Assembly: GCA_964619955.1 (NCBI GenBank)
Contig: CAZUJF010000011.1
Coordinates: 62,001-126,000 of the forward strand
Length of the DNA: 64,000 bases
Source of the DNA: JACQFK01 sp964619955
GTDB taxonomy: Bacteria > Planctomycetota > MHYJ01 > JACPRB01
Direction of reading: 5' to 3'
Part shown: in pieces, positions 33,481-41,464 of the stretch
How the letters are laid out: every line of letters begins with the position of its first letter
Numbering within the stretch: position 1 is the first letter of the stretch
The notes under the pieces: generated by a model
Told to the model about the DNA's origin: nothing
The model's input: only the letters and a program-made list of their open reading frames with translations
Database searches by the model: none
Made by a program: the position numbers and the translations under genes

Positions 33481-35070
33481 ATGGCCGAGACCCCCGCAGC
33501 CCGCCGCATCCTGTACATCGAGGACGACGCCGACCTCGCCGCCGCGGCGCGGGTTCTGCTCGCCCCCGACGGCCACCGCTTCGAACATGCGCTCAGCGGC
33601 GCGGAAGGCCGGGCCGCCTTCGAACGCGCGGCCCCGGACCTCTGCCTGCTCGACCTGACGCTTCCGGACATCGGCGGGCTGGATCTCCTGAGCGAACTCC
33701 ACCGCGCCCACCCCGCCGTTCCCATCGTGATCGTGTCGGGTTCGACCTCCGTGGGGGACGTCGTCGCCGCCATGCGCCTGGGGGCGACGGACTACGTGGC
33801 CAAGCCCCTCCAGGCGGCCCACTTCGCGGAACGCGTCCGCAACGCCCTCCTGCTCCCCGAGCAGCAGGAGCAGATCGAACGGCTCCGGGCCCAGACGGGC
33901 GAGGGCCTCGCGAAACCCGGCATCGACGCGATCCTGGGCGAACTGGTCCTGCGCGGCGGATCCGACCTCCATCTCAAGGTGGGCCGGCCGCCCCTGATGC
34001 GGATCAACAGCGACCTGGTGGCCACCGAGCTGCCCGTGCTCGACGCCGCCGACCTCGAGCTCATGCTCGTCGCCGTCCTCGGCCGGGAGGGCCTGCAGCG
34101 GCTGCGCGAGGACTGCGAGATGGACGCCTCGTACGAGCTTCCCGACCTCGCCCGCTTCCGCATGAACGCCTTCAAGCGCATGGGCCAGCTGGGGGCCGCC
34201 TTCCGCCTCATCCCGCTGACGACCCCGACGATCGACCTCATGGGGCTGCCCCCCGTCCTGAAGGATCTCGGCAAGGCGCCCCAGGGCCTGATCCTCGTCA
34301 CCGGCCCCACCGGCAGCGGAAAATCCACCACGCTGGCCGCCCTGATCGAGCACTTGAACGGCACCGAGCCCCTGCACATCATCACGATCGAGGACCCGGT
34401 GGAGTTCGTCTACACCGACCGGAAGTGCACGATCACGCAGCGCCAGCTCGGGTCCGACGTGAAATCCCTGAAGGAGGCCCTGCGCCGGGCCCTGCGGCAG
34501 GATCCCGACGTGATCCTCATGGGCGAGATGCGCGACGCCGAGACGATCGAGATGGCGATGCATGCGGCGGAGACCGGGCACCTGGTCTTCTCCACGCTGC
34601 ACACGAACGACGCCAAGCAGACGCTCGACCGGATCGTCGACGTCTTCCCCGCCGATTCCGCCCATCAGGTGCGTTCCACGCTGGCCCTGACCCTCACGGC
34701 GGTCGTCAGCCAGCGCCTGGTCCGACGCGCCGACGGCAAGGGCCGCATCGCGGCGGTGGAGATCATGATCAACTCGCCGAACATCCGGGAGCTCATCGCG
34801 GAAGGCAAGACCTCGTCGATCGAGAAGGCCATGGCCTCCTCGGGCGACTACTACAAGATGCAGACCTTCAACCAGGCCCTGGCGAAGCTGGTCCTCTCGC
34901 AGACCGTCACGGAGGAGGAAGCCACGGCCGCCACCTCCAATCCCGGGGACCTCCGCCTCCTGCTGAAGGGCATCAGCGGCGGATCCGGCGCGGGAACGGC
35001 GATCAAGGCCGCTCCGGATGCGTCGGCCAAGTCCGCCACCGGCCCCATCAAGATCAACCGCGGATTCTGA
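33481..35070 (+). CDS. Receiver domain fused to PilT-type type IV pilus retraction ATPase
   Basis: A 529-aa protein. Residues ~8-125 form a complete receiver (YIEDDAD, phospho-Asp D58 in LLDLTLPDIGG, SGS, Lys in VAKP). From ~145 it is a PilT/PilU-class ATPase: ILGELVLRGGSDLHLKVGRP, Walker A GPTGSGKS from residue 275, Asp box EDPVEF, Walker B DPDVILMGEMRD, His box TGHLVFSTLHTNDAKQTLDR, then the PilT AIRNLIRE-like segment here NSPNIRELIAEGKTSSIEKA. PilT retracts pili; the fusion implies direct phosphorylation control of retraction. Ordinary PilT lacks a receiver. It is followed by a very strong terminator, then a separate receiver and Hpt gene. Confidence 0.94.
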   Translation: MAETPAARRILYIEDDADLAAAARVLLAPDGHRFEHALSGAEGRAAFERAAPDLCLLDLTLPDIGGLDLLSELHRAHPAVPIVIVSGSTSVGDVVAAMRLGATDYVAKPLQAAHFAERVRNALLLPEQQEQIERLRAQTGEGLAKPGIDAILGELVLRGGSDLHLKVGRPPLMRINSDLVATELPVLDAADLELMLVAVLGREGLQRLREDCEMDASYELPDLARFRMNAFKRMGQLGAAFRLIPLTTPTIDLMGLPPVLKDLGKAPQGLILVTGPTGSGKSTTLAALIEHLNGTEPLHIITIEDPVEFVYTDRKCTITQRQLGSDVKSLKEALRRALRQDPDVILMGEMRDAETIEMAMHAAETGHLVFSTLHTNDAKQTLDRIVDVFPADSAHQVRSTLALTLTAVVSQRLVRRADGKGRIAAVEIMINSPNIRELIAEGKTSSIEKAMASSGDYYKMQTFNQALAKLVLSQTVTEEEATAATSNPGDLRLLLKGISGGSGAGTAIKAAPDASAKSATGPIKINRGF

Positions 35071-35077
35071 TCCGGGG

Positions 35078-35150
35078 AAAAAGCCGGAGCGGACAGTCAG
35101 GTCTGGCTTCCCCTCCATAAGCCAGACCTGACTGTCCGCTCTGGCTTTTT
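35078..35150. terminator. Very long bidirectional-looking hairpin terminator after receiver-pilT
   Basis: Arms 35078-35109 and 35119-35150 pair over 32 bases with only one G-T wobble (35086 with 35142), around a 9-base loop. The right arm ends in TTTTTT and the left arm starts with AAAAA, so it would work on both strands. Thirty-two pairs is far longer than a usual intrinsic terminator and could mark an inserted palindromic repeat. Confidence 0.85.
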
Positions 35151-35230
35151 TGCCCCCCCGGAAGCGTCGTTCCGGCCGACACAAATGTCCCGTGTGCGGG
35201 CGAATGCGACGGGGTGCGGAACAAAATCAT

Positions 35231-35247
35231 TGGCATGAGATATGCTT
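35231..35247 (+). promoter_or_regulatory. Possible sigma54 promoter before the receiver-Hpt pair
   Basis: TGGCATG (35231-35237) then ATGCTT (35242-35247). GG and GC are separated by exactly 10 bases. The -12 element is imperfect (ATGCT rather than TTGCA), and the start site would be only about 4 bases before ATG 35261, so this is weaker than the sites at 29559 and 36133. Confidence 0.4.
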
Positions 35248-35260
35248 CTACAGGCAAGGC

Positions 35261-35677
35261 ATGACGAAGCTCTCCCGCATCATGATGGTCGAGGATGAAC
35301 CCGACATCCAGATGGTCGCCAAAGTGGCCCTGGAGGTCGTGGGAGGCTTCAGCGTCGAGATGTGCAGCTCCGGACCGGAAGCCTTGGAGCGGGTCCGCAC
35401 CATCAACCCCGACCTCATCCTCATGGACGTGATGATGCCCGGCATGGACGGCCCCAGCACGCTCAAACGCCTCCGCGCCGCCCCCGAAACAGCCCGCTTT
35501 CCGATCATCTTCATGACGGCCAAGATCCAGTCTCATGAGATTTCGAAATACAAGGAGATCGGCGCCCTGGGGGTCATACCCAAACCATTCGACCCCATGA
35601 CTTTGGCTGTGACCGTAAAGGCCCTTTGGGAAGAGGAGCATGCCGCCCTTGGACGCGCTGCAAGCGCAACTTCTTGA
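35261..35677 (+). CDS. Single-domain response regulator (CheY-like)
   Basis: A 138-aa receiver with nothing added: acid pair in MMVEDEPDI, phospho-Asp D56 in LILMDVMMPGMDGPST, the Thr in FMTAK, and Lys in IPKPFDP. The start is ATG 35261; an upstream in-frame extension carries a CXXC segment but lies above the terminator and promoter, so I left it out. Single receivers act as phosphate shuttles or protein-binding switches, as with CheY or PilG/PilH at pili. It overlaps the next Hpt gene by 38 bases, so the two are translationally coupled. Confidence 0.92.
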   Translation: MTKLSRIMMVEDEPDIQMVAKVALEVVGGFSVEMCSSGPEALERVRTINPDLILMDVMMPGMDGPSTLKRLRAAPETARFPIIFMTAKIQSHEISKYKEIGALGVIPKPFDPMTLAVTVKALWEEEHAALGRAASATS

Positions 35678-35993
35678 GCTCAAGCGCTCGTACGCGCGGC
35701 AGCTCCCGGAGAAGATCGCGCGCATCGACAACGCCTTTCAGTCGTTCTTTGCCGCCGCCTGGGAAGAGCAGACCTGCGCGACCACGTACCGTCTGATCCA
35801 CAGTCTGGCGGGATCCAGCGGCACCTACGGCTATGCGGAGATCTGTCAGGTCGCCCGGCTTGCGGAAGCCATCCTCAAAACCAGTCAGGAATCCCGCACC
35901 CTCCCCGGCTCGACGGCGCAGCAGGAGGCCCTGCGCCTGACCGCCCGCCTCAAAGACATGGCCGAAGAGGCCTCCCGCAAGCTCCCCTCCTGA
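35640..35993 (+). CDS. Hpt phosphotransfer protein
   Basis: A 117-aa all-helical protein with the Hpt signature YRLIHSLAGSSGTYGYAEI; H54 is the expected phosphohistidine. The helices on each side (LELKRSYARQLPEKIARIDN and EAILKTSQESRTLPG) would form the four-helix bundle. AAGAGGAG lies just before the ATG. It should pass phosphate between receivers, for example from a hybrid kinase's C-terminal receiver to the single receiver it overlaps or to the receiver on PilT. Confidence 0.88.
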   Translation: MPPLDALQAQLLELKRSYARQLPEKIARIDNAFQSFFAAAWEEQTCATTYRLIHSLAGSSGTYGYAEICQVARLAEAILKTSQESRTLPGSTAQQEALRLTARLKDMAEEASRKLPS

Positions 35994-36132
35994 GCCCCGA
36001 CGTTTTTGTCTGCCCCCTTCCCAATTCCCGGAACTCCCGGCTCCCGATCTCACGCCGGCGCAAACCGCGATATAACCGCCTGAAATCCAACCCATTAAGA
36101 TTGCAGACCGCGAAGGACCCCCGAAGCCCCCT

Positions 36133-36149
36133 TGGCACGTCAGTTGCAA
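36133..36149 (+). promoter_or_regulatory. Consensus sigma54 promoter of the TonB receptor/kinase/PilB operon
   Basis: TGGCACG (36133-36139), four bases, TTGCAA (36144-36149): a full match to the sigma54 -24/-12 consensus, GG and GC 10 bases apart. The start site would be near 36159; ATG 36193 follows an AGGAGA Shine-Dalgarno. The NtrC-type activator at 32032 is the obvious candidate regulator. Confidence 0.88.
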
Positions 36150-36192
36150 CAACCGGGGGCGGCAGACCGGGATAGACTCTAGGAGAACTCGG

Positions 36193-38193
36193 ATGAAGCC
36201 TTCCCCCCTCGCCCTTTCCCTGTCCCTGATGGCGGCCTTGGCGCCGCCCCTGCTCGCCCTGCAGGGGGATCCGCAGGACCTCACCGAGATGAGCATCGAA
36301 GACCTCATGAAGATCGACGTCACGTCGGTCTCCAAGAAAAGCCAGAAGCTGCTGGACGTCCCCGCGGCGGTGACGGTCATCCGCGGCGAGGACCTGCGCC
36401 GCTCGGGGGCCACGACCCTCCCGGACGCCCTCCGCTCGGTGCCCGGCATGCACGTGGGGCAGGTGTCCTCCAGCAACTGGGTGGTCGCCTCCCGCGGCTT
36501 CTCCGACCTCTACGCGAACAAGCTCCTGGTCCTCATCGACGGCCGCAGCGTCTACACCCCCCTCTTCTCCGGCGTCCTCTGGTGCACGCAGGGGGTGGTG
36601 ATGGAGGACGTCGAACGCATCGAGGTCGTCCGCGGCCCCGGGGCCACCGTCTGGGGCGCCAACGCCGTCAACGGCGTGATCAACATCATCACCAAGAAAT
36701 CCTCCGACACGCAGGGGACCCTCGTCCAGGGCGGCGGCGGCACCCACGAACAGGGCTTCGGCACCCTGCGCTACGGCGGTTCCCTCGGCGACGACGCCCA
36801 CTACCGCGCCTACGGCCAGTACTTCACCCGCGACGACTTCACCTCCGGGGCGGACGAGTGGCACGGCGGCCAGGCGGGCTTTCGCGCCGACGTGAAGGCC
36901 GGCGCCAAGGACGAATTCATGATCAGCGGCGACTGGTACAAGCAGGAGGTCAACGACCGGCAGACGTTGGTGAGCCTGGCCCCCCCGGGCCTCGTCACCT
37001 TCGACGCCCCCACCGATCACGCGGGCCTCAACGTCCTGGCCCGCTGGGAGCACGCCTTCTCCGACACCGCCAAGCTGCGCACCCAGCTCTACTGGACCCG
37101 CACCGAATTCGCGGGCCCCTTCCTCAAGGAGATCCGCGACACCTACGACGCCGACCTGCAGCACCGCTTCCGCTGGGGCGATCACGAGATCACCCTCGGG
37201 GCCGGCTACCGCTGGACCGCGAACAAGGTCGAGAACACCCTCTCGGTCTCCCTGGATCCCGACCACCGCTCCGACGGTCTGGCCAGCGCCTTCCTTCAGG
37301 ACGAAGTGAAGCTCCTGGACGGCCTCACGCTGACGCTGGGATCGAAATTCGAATACAACGGCTACACCGGCTACGAGTGGCAGCCCGGAGCCCGGCTGCT
37401 GATCAAGCCCCACGAGCGCCACTCGATCTGGTTCTCCGGGGCCCGGGCGGTCCGCACCCCCTCCCAGATCGAGGACGACGTCACCATCAACCGGACGCTT
37501 GAATACCCGGCCGCCTCACCCCTCCCCGTCCTCGCCACCGTCCACGGCGACGACGATTACGACTCCGAGCGCCTCATCGCCCTGGAGGCGGGCTACCGCA
37601 CCCAGCCCTTCGACTCGTTTTCCTTCGACCTGTCCCTCTACTACAACATCTACGACAACCTGCGCAGCACCGAGATGGGTCTCCTCGATTTCAGCACGGC
37701 GGGTTTCGGCTACCTCACCCAGCACCTCTATTTCGACAACAAGATGGAGGGGGTCGTCTACGGCTTCGAGGCGTCCGCCACCTGGCAGGCCGCCGAGTGG
37801 CTGCGTTTCATCGGCTCCTACTCGCTGCTGGCCATGAACCTTCAGCTCGAGGACGACAGCAGCGACGGCACCTCGGGCGGCAGCACCGACGAGCAGTACG
37901 AGCACTCGTCGCCGAGGGGGATGGCGGCCCTCCGGGCCAGCATCGATCTGGGCAAAGAGGTCGACTTCGATCTTATGGGCCGCTGGGTGAGCGTGCTCTC
38001 GGAATCCGACGTCGCCCCCTACTTCGAGCTGGACGCGCGCCTGGCCTGGCAGTTCCACCGCCGGGCCGAAATCGCGCTGGTGGGACAGAACCTGCTCCAC
38101 GACAATCACACGGAGAGCACCACCTCGGTGCTGGGAAACGTGGCTTCCGACGTGAAACGGGGCGTCTATCTGTCCCTGACGGTAAGATTCTAG
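36193..38193 (+). CDS. TonB-dependent outer-membrane receptor
   Basis: A 666-aa protein with a signal peptide (~1-22). The N-terminal plug (~50-175) shows VPAAVTVIRGEDLRRSGATT, LPDALRSVPGMHV, KLLVLIDGRSVYTPLFSG and RIEVVRGPGATVWGANAVNG, then VINIITKK. The rest is an amphipathic 22-strand-type barrel ending in an aromatic residue (LTVRF). An LTEMSIEDLMKIDVTSVSKK segment precedes the plug. The ligand cannot be told. It is the first gene of a sigma54-driven operon with a YfiR-like protein and a CHASE8-like kinase, so it may act in signalling or uptake of the sensed compound. Confidence 0.92.
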   Translation: MKPSPLALSLSLMAALAPPLLALQGDPQDLTEMSIEDLMKIDVTSVSKKSQKLLDVPAAVTVIRGEDLRRSGATTLPDALRSVPGMHVGQVSSSNWVVASRGFSDLYANKLLVLIDGRSVYTPLFSGVLWCTQGVVMEDVERIEVVRGPGATVWGANAVNGVINIITKKSSDTQGTLVQGGGGTHEQGFGTLRYGGSLGDDAHYRAYGQYFTRDDFTSGADEWHGGQAGFRADVKAGAKDEFMISGDWYKQEVNDRQTLVSLAPPGLVTFDAPTDHAGLNVLARWEHAFSDTAKLRTQLYWTRTEFAGPFLKEIRDTYDADLQHRFRWGDHEITLGAGYRWTANKVENTLSVSLDPDHRSDGLASAFLQDEVKLLDGLTLTLGSKFEYNGYTGYEWQPGARLLIKPHERHSIWFSGARAVRTPSQIEDDVTINRTLEYPAASPLPVLATVHGDDDYDSERLIALEAGYRTQPFDSFSFDLSLYYNIYDNLRSTEMGLLDFSTAGFGYLTQHLYFDNKMEGVVYGFEASATWQAAEWLRFIGSYSLLAMNLQLEDDSSDGTSGGSTDEQYEHSSPRGMAALRASIDLGKEVDFDLMGRWVSVLSESDVAPYFELDARLAWQFHRRAEIALVGQNLLHDNHTESTTSVLGNVASDVKRGVYLSLTVRF

Positions 38194-38203
38194 ACGCCTT
38201 TCC

Positions 38204-38773
38204 ATGCGAAAGCTGATCTGGAGCGTCCTGATTGCGGCCCTCCCCCCGGGGGAGGCGGCGCCCCTGCCCCTGCAGGCCGCCGCCGTCGGGCTCCAGGAGG
38301 ACGAATACGCGATCAAAGGGGCATTGATCACGCACTTCGTCCGCATGTGCGACTGGCCGGAGAGGGCGCTCCCCAAGGACGCCGCTCAATTCACGCTGGG
38401 CCTCATCGGCCCGGACGAGGTCTGCGAACAGATCCGCAAGCAGACTGAGGGGAAGAAAGTCGGGGCCCGCACGATCAAGGTCGTGCAGGGAGCCGCGCCG
38501 GGGGATCTGGGCGCCGCCAACCTTGTATTCCTCGCGGCCGCCGAAAAGGAGCAGTCCCCGGCGCTGATCAAGGCCTTCCGGATCAGCCCCGTCCTGACCG
38601 TCAGCGAAATCCCGGGCTTCGCGAAGGAGGGCGGCACGCTCAACTTCTTCTTCGTCGAGGAGAACGGAAAGAAGAAGACCCGGTTCGAACTCAACCTGGA
38701 TGCGGCGGAGCGGACGGGCGTGAAGGTGACCCGCCTCATCCCCGTGGCGACCCGCAAGTTGAAGGACGACTGA
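38204..38773 (+). CDS. YfiR-family periplasmic protein (DUF4154)
   Basis: A 189-aa protein with an N-terminal signal-like segment. The DUF4154 core is clear: DEYAIKGALITHFVRMCDWP, then LGLIGPDEVCEQIRKQTEGK, VVFLAA-like LVFLAAAEKEQSP, and the closing GGTLNFFFVEENGKKKTRFE, LNLDAAERTGVKVT. In Pseudomonas and E. coli YfiR binds the periplasmic part of YfiN (CHASE8-GGDEF) and restrains it. Here the next gene, 3 bases downstream, encodes a CHASE8-like histidine kinase instead, so YfiR probably gates a kinase. Confidence 0.9.
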   Translation: MRKLIWSVLIAALPPGEAAPLPLQAAAVGLQEDEYAIKGALITHFVRMCDWPERALPKDAAQFTLGLIGPDEVCEQIRKQTEGKKVGARTIKVVQGAAPGDLGAANLVFLAAAEKEQSPALIKAFRISPVLTVSEIPGFAKEGGTLNFFFVEENGKKKTRFELNLDAAERTGVKVTRLIPVATRKLKDD

Positions 38774-38776
38774 GCC

Positions 38777-41464
38777 GTGCAACGCACGACGCTGCGCAGC
38801 CGCCTCAGGACCGCCCTCCTCAGCATGAGCGCCGGGGCCGTCGTCCTGGCCTGCGGCGCCTTCATCACCTTCGATCACGTCTCCTTCCGCCGGGCCACCC
38901 AGGAGCGCCTCGAATCCATCGCCACCCTGCTGGGCGGCTCCAGTGCGGTCGCCATCTCCTTCGACCACGAGAAACTGGCCGGAGAGATCCTCCAGACGCT
39001 TTCCAGCCAGCCCCAGATCCTTTCGGCCGCCATCTACGACAAGAACGGGGCCGTTTTCAGCCGCTACGTCCGATCCGGCGCCGCCGGCGACCTGGTCCCC
39101 CCCTCCGCGGCGGCCCCCGGCCCCTGGTCCGCGGAAGGCCACGTGGGGCTCTGGCAGCGCATCCTCTATTCCAACGAGCCCATCGGAACGATCTACCTGC
39201 GGAGCGACCTCCAGGATGCCTGGCACCGGCTGAAGCTGAACATCGCCACGGTCGCCCTCATCCTGGGCTGCATCCTGCTCGCCACCTTCGTCTTCACCGG
39301 GCGCGTCGTGAAGGGCATCACCGGACCGGTCGCCGCGCTGGCCGAGACGGTGCGCACCGTCACGTCGCGCCGCGACTATTCGCTCCGGGCCCAGAAAGCG
39401 GGGCCGGCCGAGCTGGAGATCCTCATCGACGGCATGAACGACATGCTGTCGCAGATCCAGGTCCGCGACGGGGCCCTCCAGCTCGCCCGCAGCGAGCTGG
39501 AGACCCGCGTCGAGGAGCGCACGGCCGAACTCCGCTTCCTCAACGACGAACTCTCCGGCGAGATCAAGGAGCGCCGCCGCATCGAAAACTCCCTGCGCGA
39601 CAAGGAGCAGACGATGCGCACGCTCGTGGATTACGCGCCGGACGCCATCGTCATGCTGGACGTGGGAACCGGGAAATTCGTCGACGCCAACCAGAACGCC
39701 GAGCGCCTCTACGGCCACGACCGGGCGAAACTCCTCACGCTGGGCCCCCTGGATCTCTCCCCCGCCCTGCAGCCGAACGGGCACCGCAGCTCGGAACTCG
39801 TCTTCGAAAAGATCCAGGAGGCCGTGGCCGGGGGGCTCCCCTCCTTCGAATGGGTGCACCTGCACTCCGACGGCCACCGCATCCAGTGCGAGATCCACCT
39901 GGTGCGCCTGCCGGTGGCGGACCGCACGCTGCTCCGGGGCAGCATCATGGACATCAGCCGGCGCAAGGAGATGGACCGCCTCAAGGACGAATTCGTGTCC
40001 ACCGTGAGCCACGAACTGCGCACGCCCATCACCTCCATCCAGGGCTCGCTGGGCCTGATCGCCAACGGGGTGCTCGGAGCCCTCCCCCCCGCCGCCAAAC
40101 CCCTCGTCGACATCGCCTACAAGAACTGCCAGCGCCTGGTGCTGCTCATCAACGACATCCTGGATTCCGAGAAGATCGCCGCCGGAAAGATGCAGTTCGA
40201 TTTCAAGAAGCAGCCGCTCCGGCCGCTCGTCGAACACGCCGTGGAATCCAACCGCGCCTACGCGGCGCAATTCGGCGTGACCTACGAGCTCGCCGCGGGC
40301 GCCGAGGGGGCCCAGGCCGAGGTCGACGCGGACCGCCTCATCCAGGTGCTGACGAATCTCCTGTCCAATGCGGCCAAGTTCTCCCCCAGGGGGGGCGTCG
40401 TCACGATCTCGATCGCCCGCCGCGAGGGGATGAAACTGCGGATCTCGGTCGCCGACCGCGGCCCGGGCATCCCCGAGGAGTTCAGGAGCCGGATCTTCCA
40501 GAAATTCTCCCAGGCCGACTCCTCGGACACCCGGCTGAAGGGCGGCACCGGACTGGGGCTCAACATCTCCCGGGCGATCGCCGAAAAGCACAACGGCACC
40601 CTCTTCTTCGAGACGGAGACCGGCAAGGGCAGCACGTTCTGCGTGGAGCTTCCGGAAGCCCCCGGTGCCGCGCTCCCCGCGGCCGTCCCCGCCGGCCAGG
40701 CGCGGGAGGCCCGCATCCTGGTCTGCGACGACGACCTGCAGTTCGGGCAGTACGTCCAGGCCGCCCTCGCCCCGGAGGGCTGCCGCGTGGAGGTCTGCCA
40801 GAGCGGCGTCCGGGCGCTGGATCTGCTGCACTCGGATCGCTTCGAACTCCTCATCCTCGACCTGCTCCTTCCCGACCGGGACGGCATCTCGGTCCTCCGG
40901 GAACTCCGCTCCCGGGCGTCCGGCGCGGAACTTCCCGTCATCCTCTGTTCCGGCCAGGCGTCCACCCTGGACCGCGTCTCCCAAAGCGAGCTGCGCTGCT
41001 CCGGAGTGCTGAGCAAACCCGTGGATGCCGCCGCGCTGGCGGCGGCCGTGCGGAACGCCCTGGCCCCGGGCGCCGTCCGGAAATCCCGGGTGCTCCATGT
41101 CGAATCCGATGCGGAAACCCGGCGCCTGGTGGCGCGTACCCTGGGCGCGGCCGCGCACACCCTGGAGGCCGCCAGCCTCGCCCAGGCCCGCGTGCTGCTG
41201 CAGCAGGAGGCCGTCGACCTCGTCATTCTGAATGTGGAACTGCCGGACGGGTCCGGCCTCGAGCTCATGCCGCTGCTCAACCGGCCCGGCCTGCCCCGCA
41301 TCCCCGCGGTCGCCTTCAACGGCGCCCGCGGGACGGCCGGCGGCATCCAGTCCCTGGCGGGGTCCTTCCTCGAGGCCCTTTCCGCGCACAACGACCTGCC
41401 GGCGCCCATCCGGGCCCTGGCCGCGGATCCGGGCGGCAGGCTGGCCGAAGGGGCGCTGAGATGA
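38777..41464 (+). CDS. Membrane CHASE8-like hybrid histidine kinase with a degenerate second receiver
   Basis: An 895-aa protein starting at GTG 38777. TM1 (~15-35), a periplasmic YfiN/CHASE8-like domain (~36-150; SSAVAISFDHEKLAGEILQT, AAIYDKNGAVFSRYV), TM2 (~155-175), HAMP (ITGPVAALAETVRTV), a coiled coil, PAS (~280-400), HisKA with H412 in STVSHELRTPITSIQGSLGL, GHKL ATPase (ADRGPGIPEEFRSRIFQKFS, GTGLGLNISRA), receiver 1 (D695 in LLILDLLLPDRDG). The second receiver-like domain has Asn 819 where the phospho-Asp should be (LVILNVELPDGSG) and lacks the Lys motif, so it is a pseudo-receiver. The stop overlaps the receiver-PilB gene (ATGA), a strong functional hint. Confidence 0.92.
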   Translation: MQRTTLRSRLRTALLSMSAGAVVLACGAFITFDHVSFRRATQERLESIATLLGGSSAVAISFDHEKLAGEILQTLSSQPQILSAAIYDKNGAVFSRYVRSGAAGDLVPPSAAAPGPWSAEGHVGLWQRILYSNEPIGTIYLRSDLQDAWHRLKLNIATVALILGCILLATFVFTGRVVKGITGPVAALAETVRTVTSRRDYSLRAQKAGPAELEILIDGMNDMLSQIQVRDGALQLARSELETRVEERTAELRFLNDELSGEIKERRRIENSLRDKEQTMRTLVDYAPDAIVMLDVGTGKFVDANQNAERLYGHDRAKLLTLGPLDLSPALQPNGHRSSELVFEKIQEAVAGGLPSFEWVHLHSDGHRIQCEIHLVRLPVADRTLLRGSIMDISRRKEMDRLKDEFVSTVSHELRTPITSIQGSLGLIANGVLGALPPAAKPLVDIAYKNCQRLVLLINDILDSEKIAAGKMQFDFKKQPLRPLVEHAVESNRAYAAQFGVTYELAAGAEGAQAEVDADRLIQVLTNLLSNAAKFSPRGGVVTISIARREGMKLRISVADRGPGIPEEFRSRIFQKFSQADSSDTRLKGGTGLGLNISRAIAEKHNGTLFFETETGKGSTFCVELPEAPGAALPAAVPAGQAREARILVCDDDLQFGQYVQAALAPEGCRVEVCQSGVRALDLLHSDRFELLILDLLLPDRDGISVLRELRSRASGAELPVILCSGQASTLDRVSQSELRCSGVLSKPVDAAALAAAVRNALAPGAVRKSRVLHVESDAETRRLVARTLGAAAHTLEAASLAQARVLLQQEAVDLVILNVELPDGSGLELMPLLNRPGLPRIPAVAFNGARGTAGGIQSLAGSFLEALSAHNDLPAPIRALAADPGGRLAEGALR

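Noticed and set aside
35150..35260. N-terminal extension of the 35261 receiver with a CXXC segment (CPVCGRM)
   Set aside because: It would place the start within the terminator hairpin's T-run and above the possible sigma54 site; receivers normally begin just before their first strand, as they do from ATG 35261.
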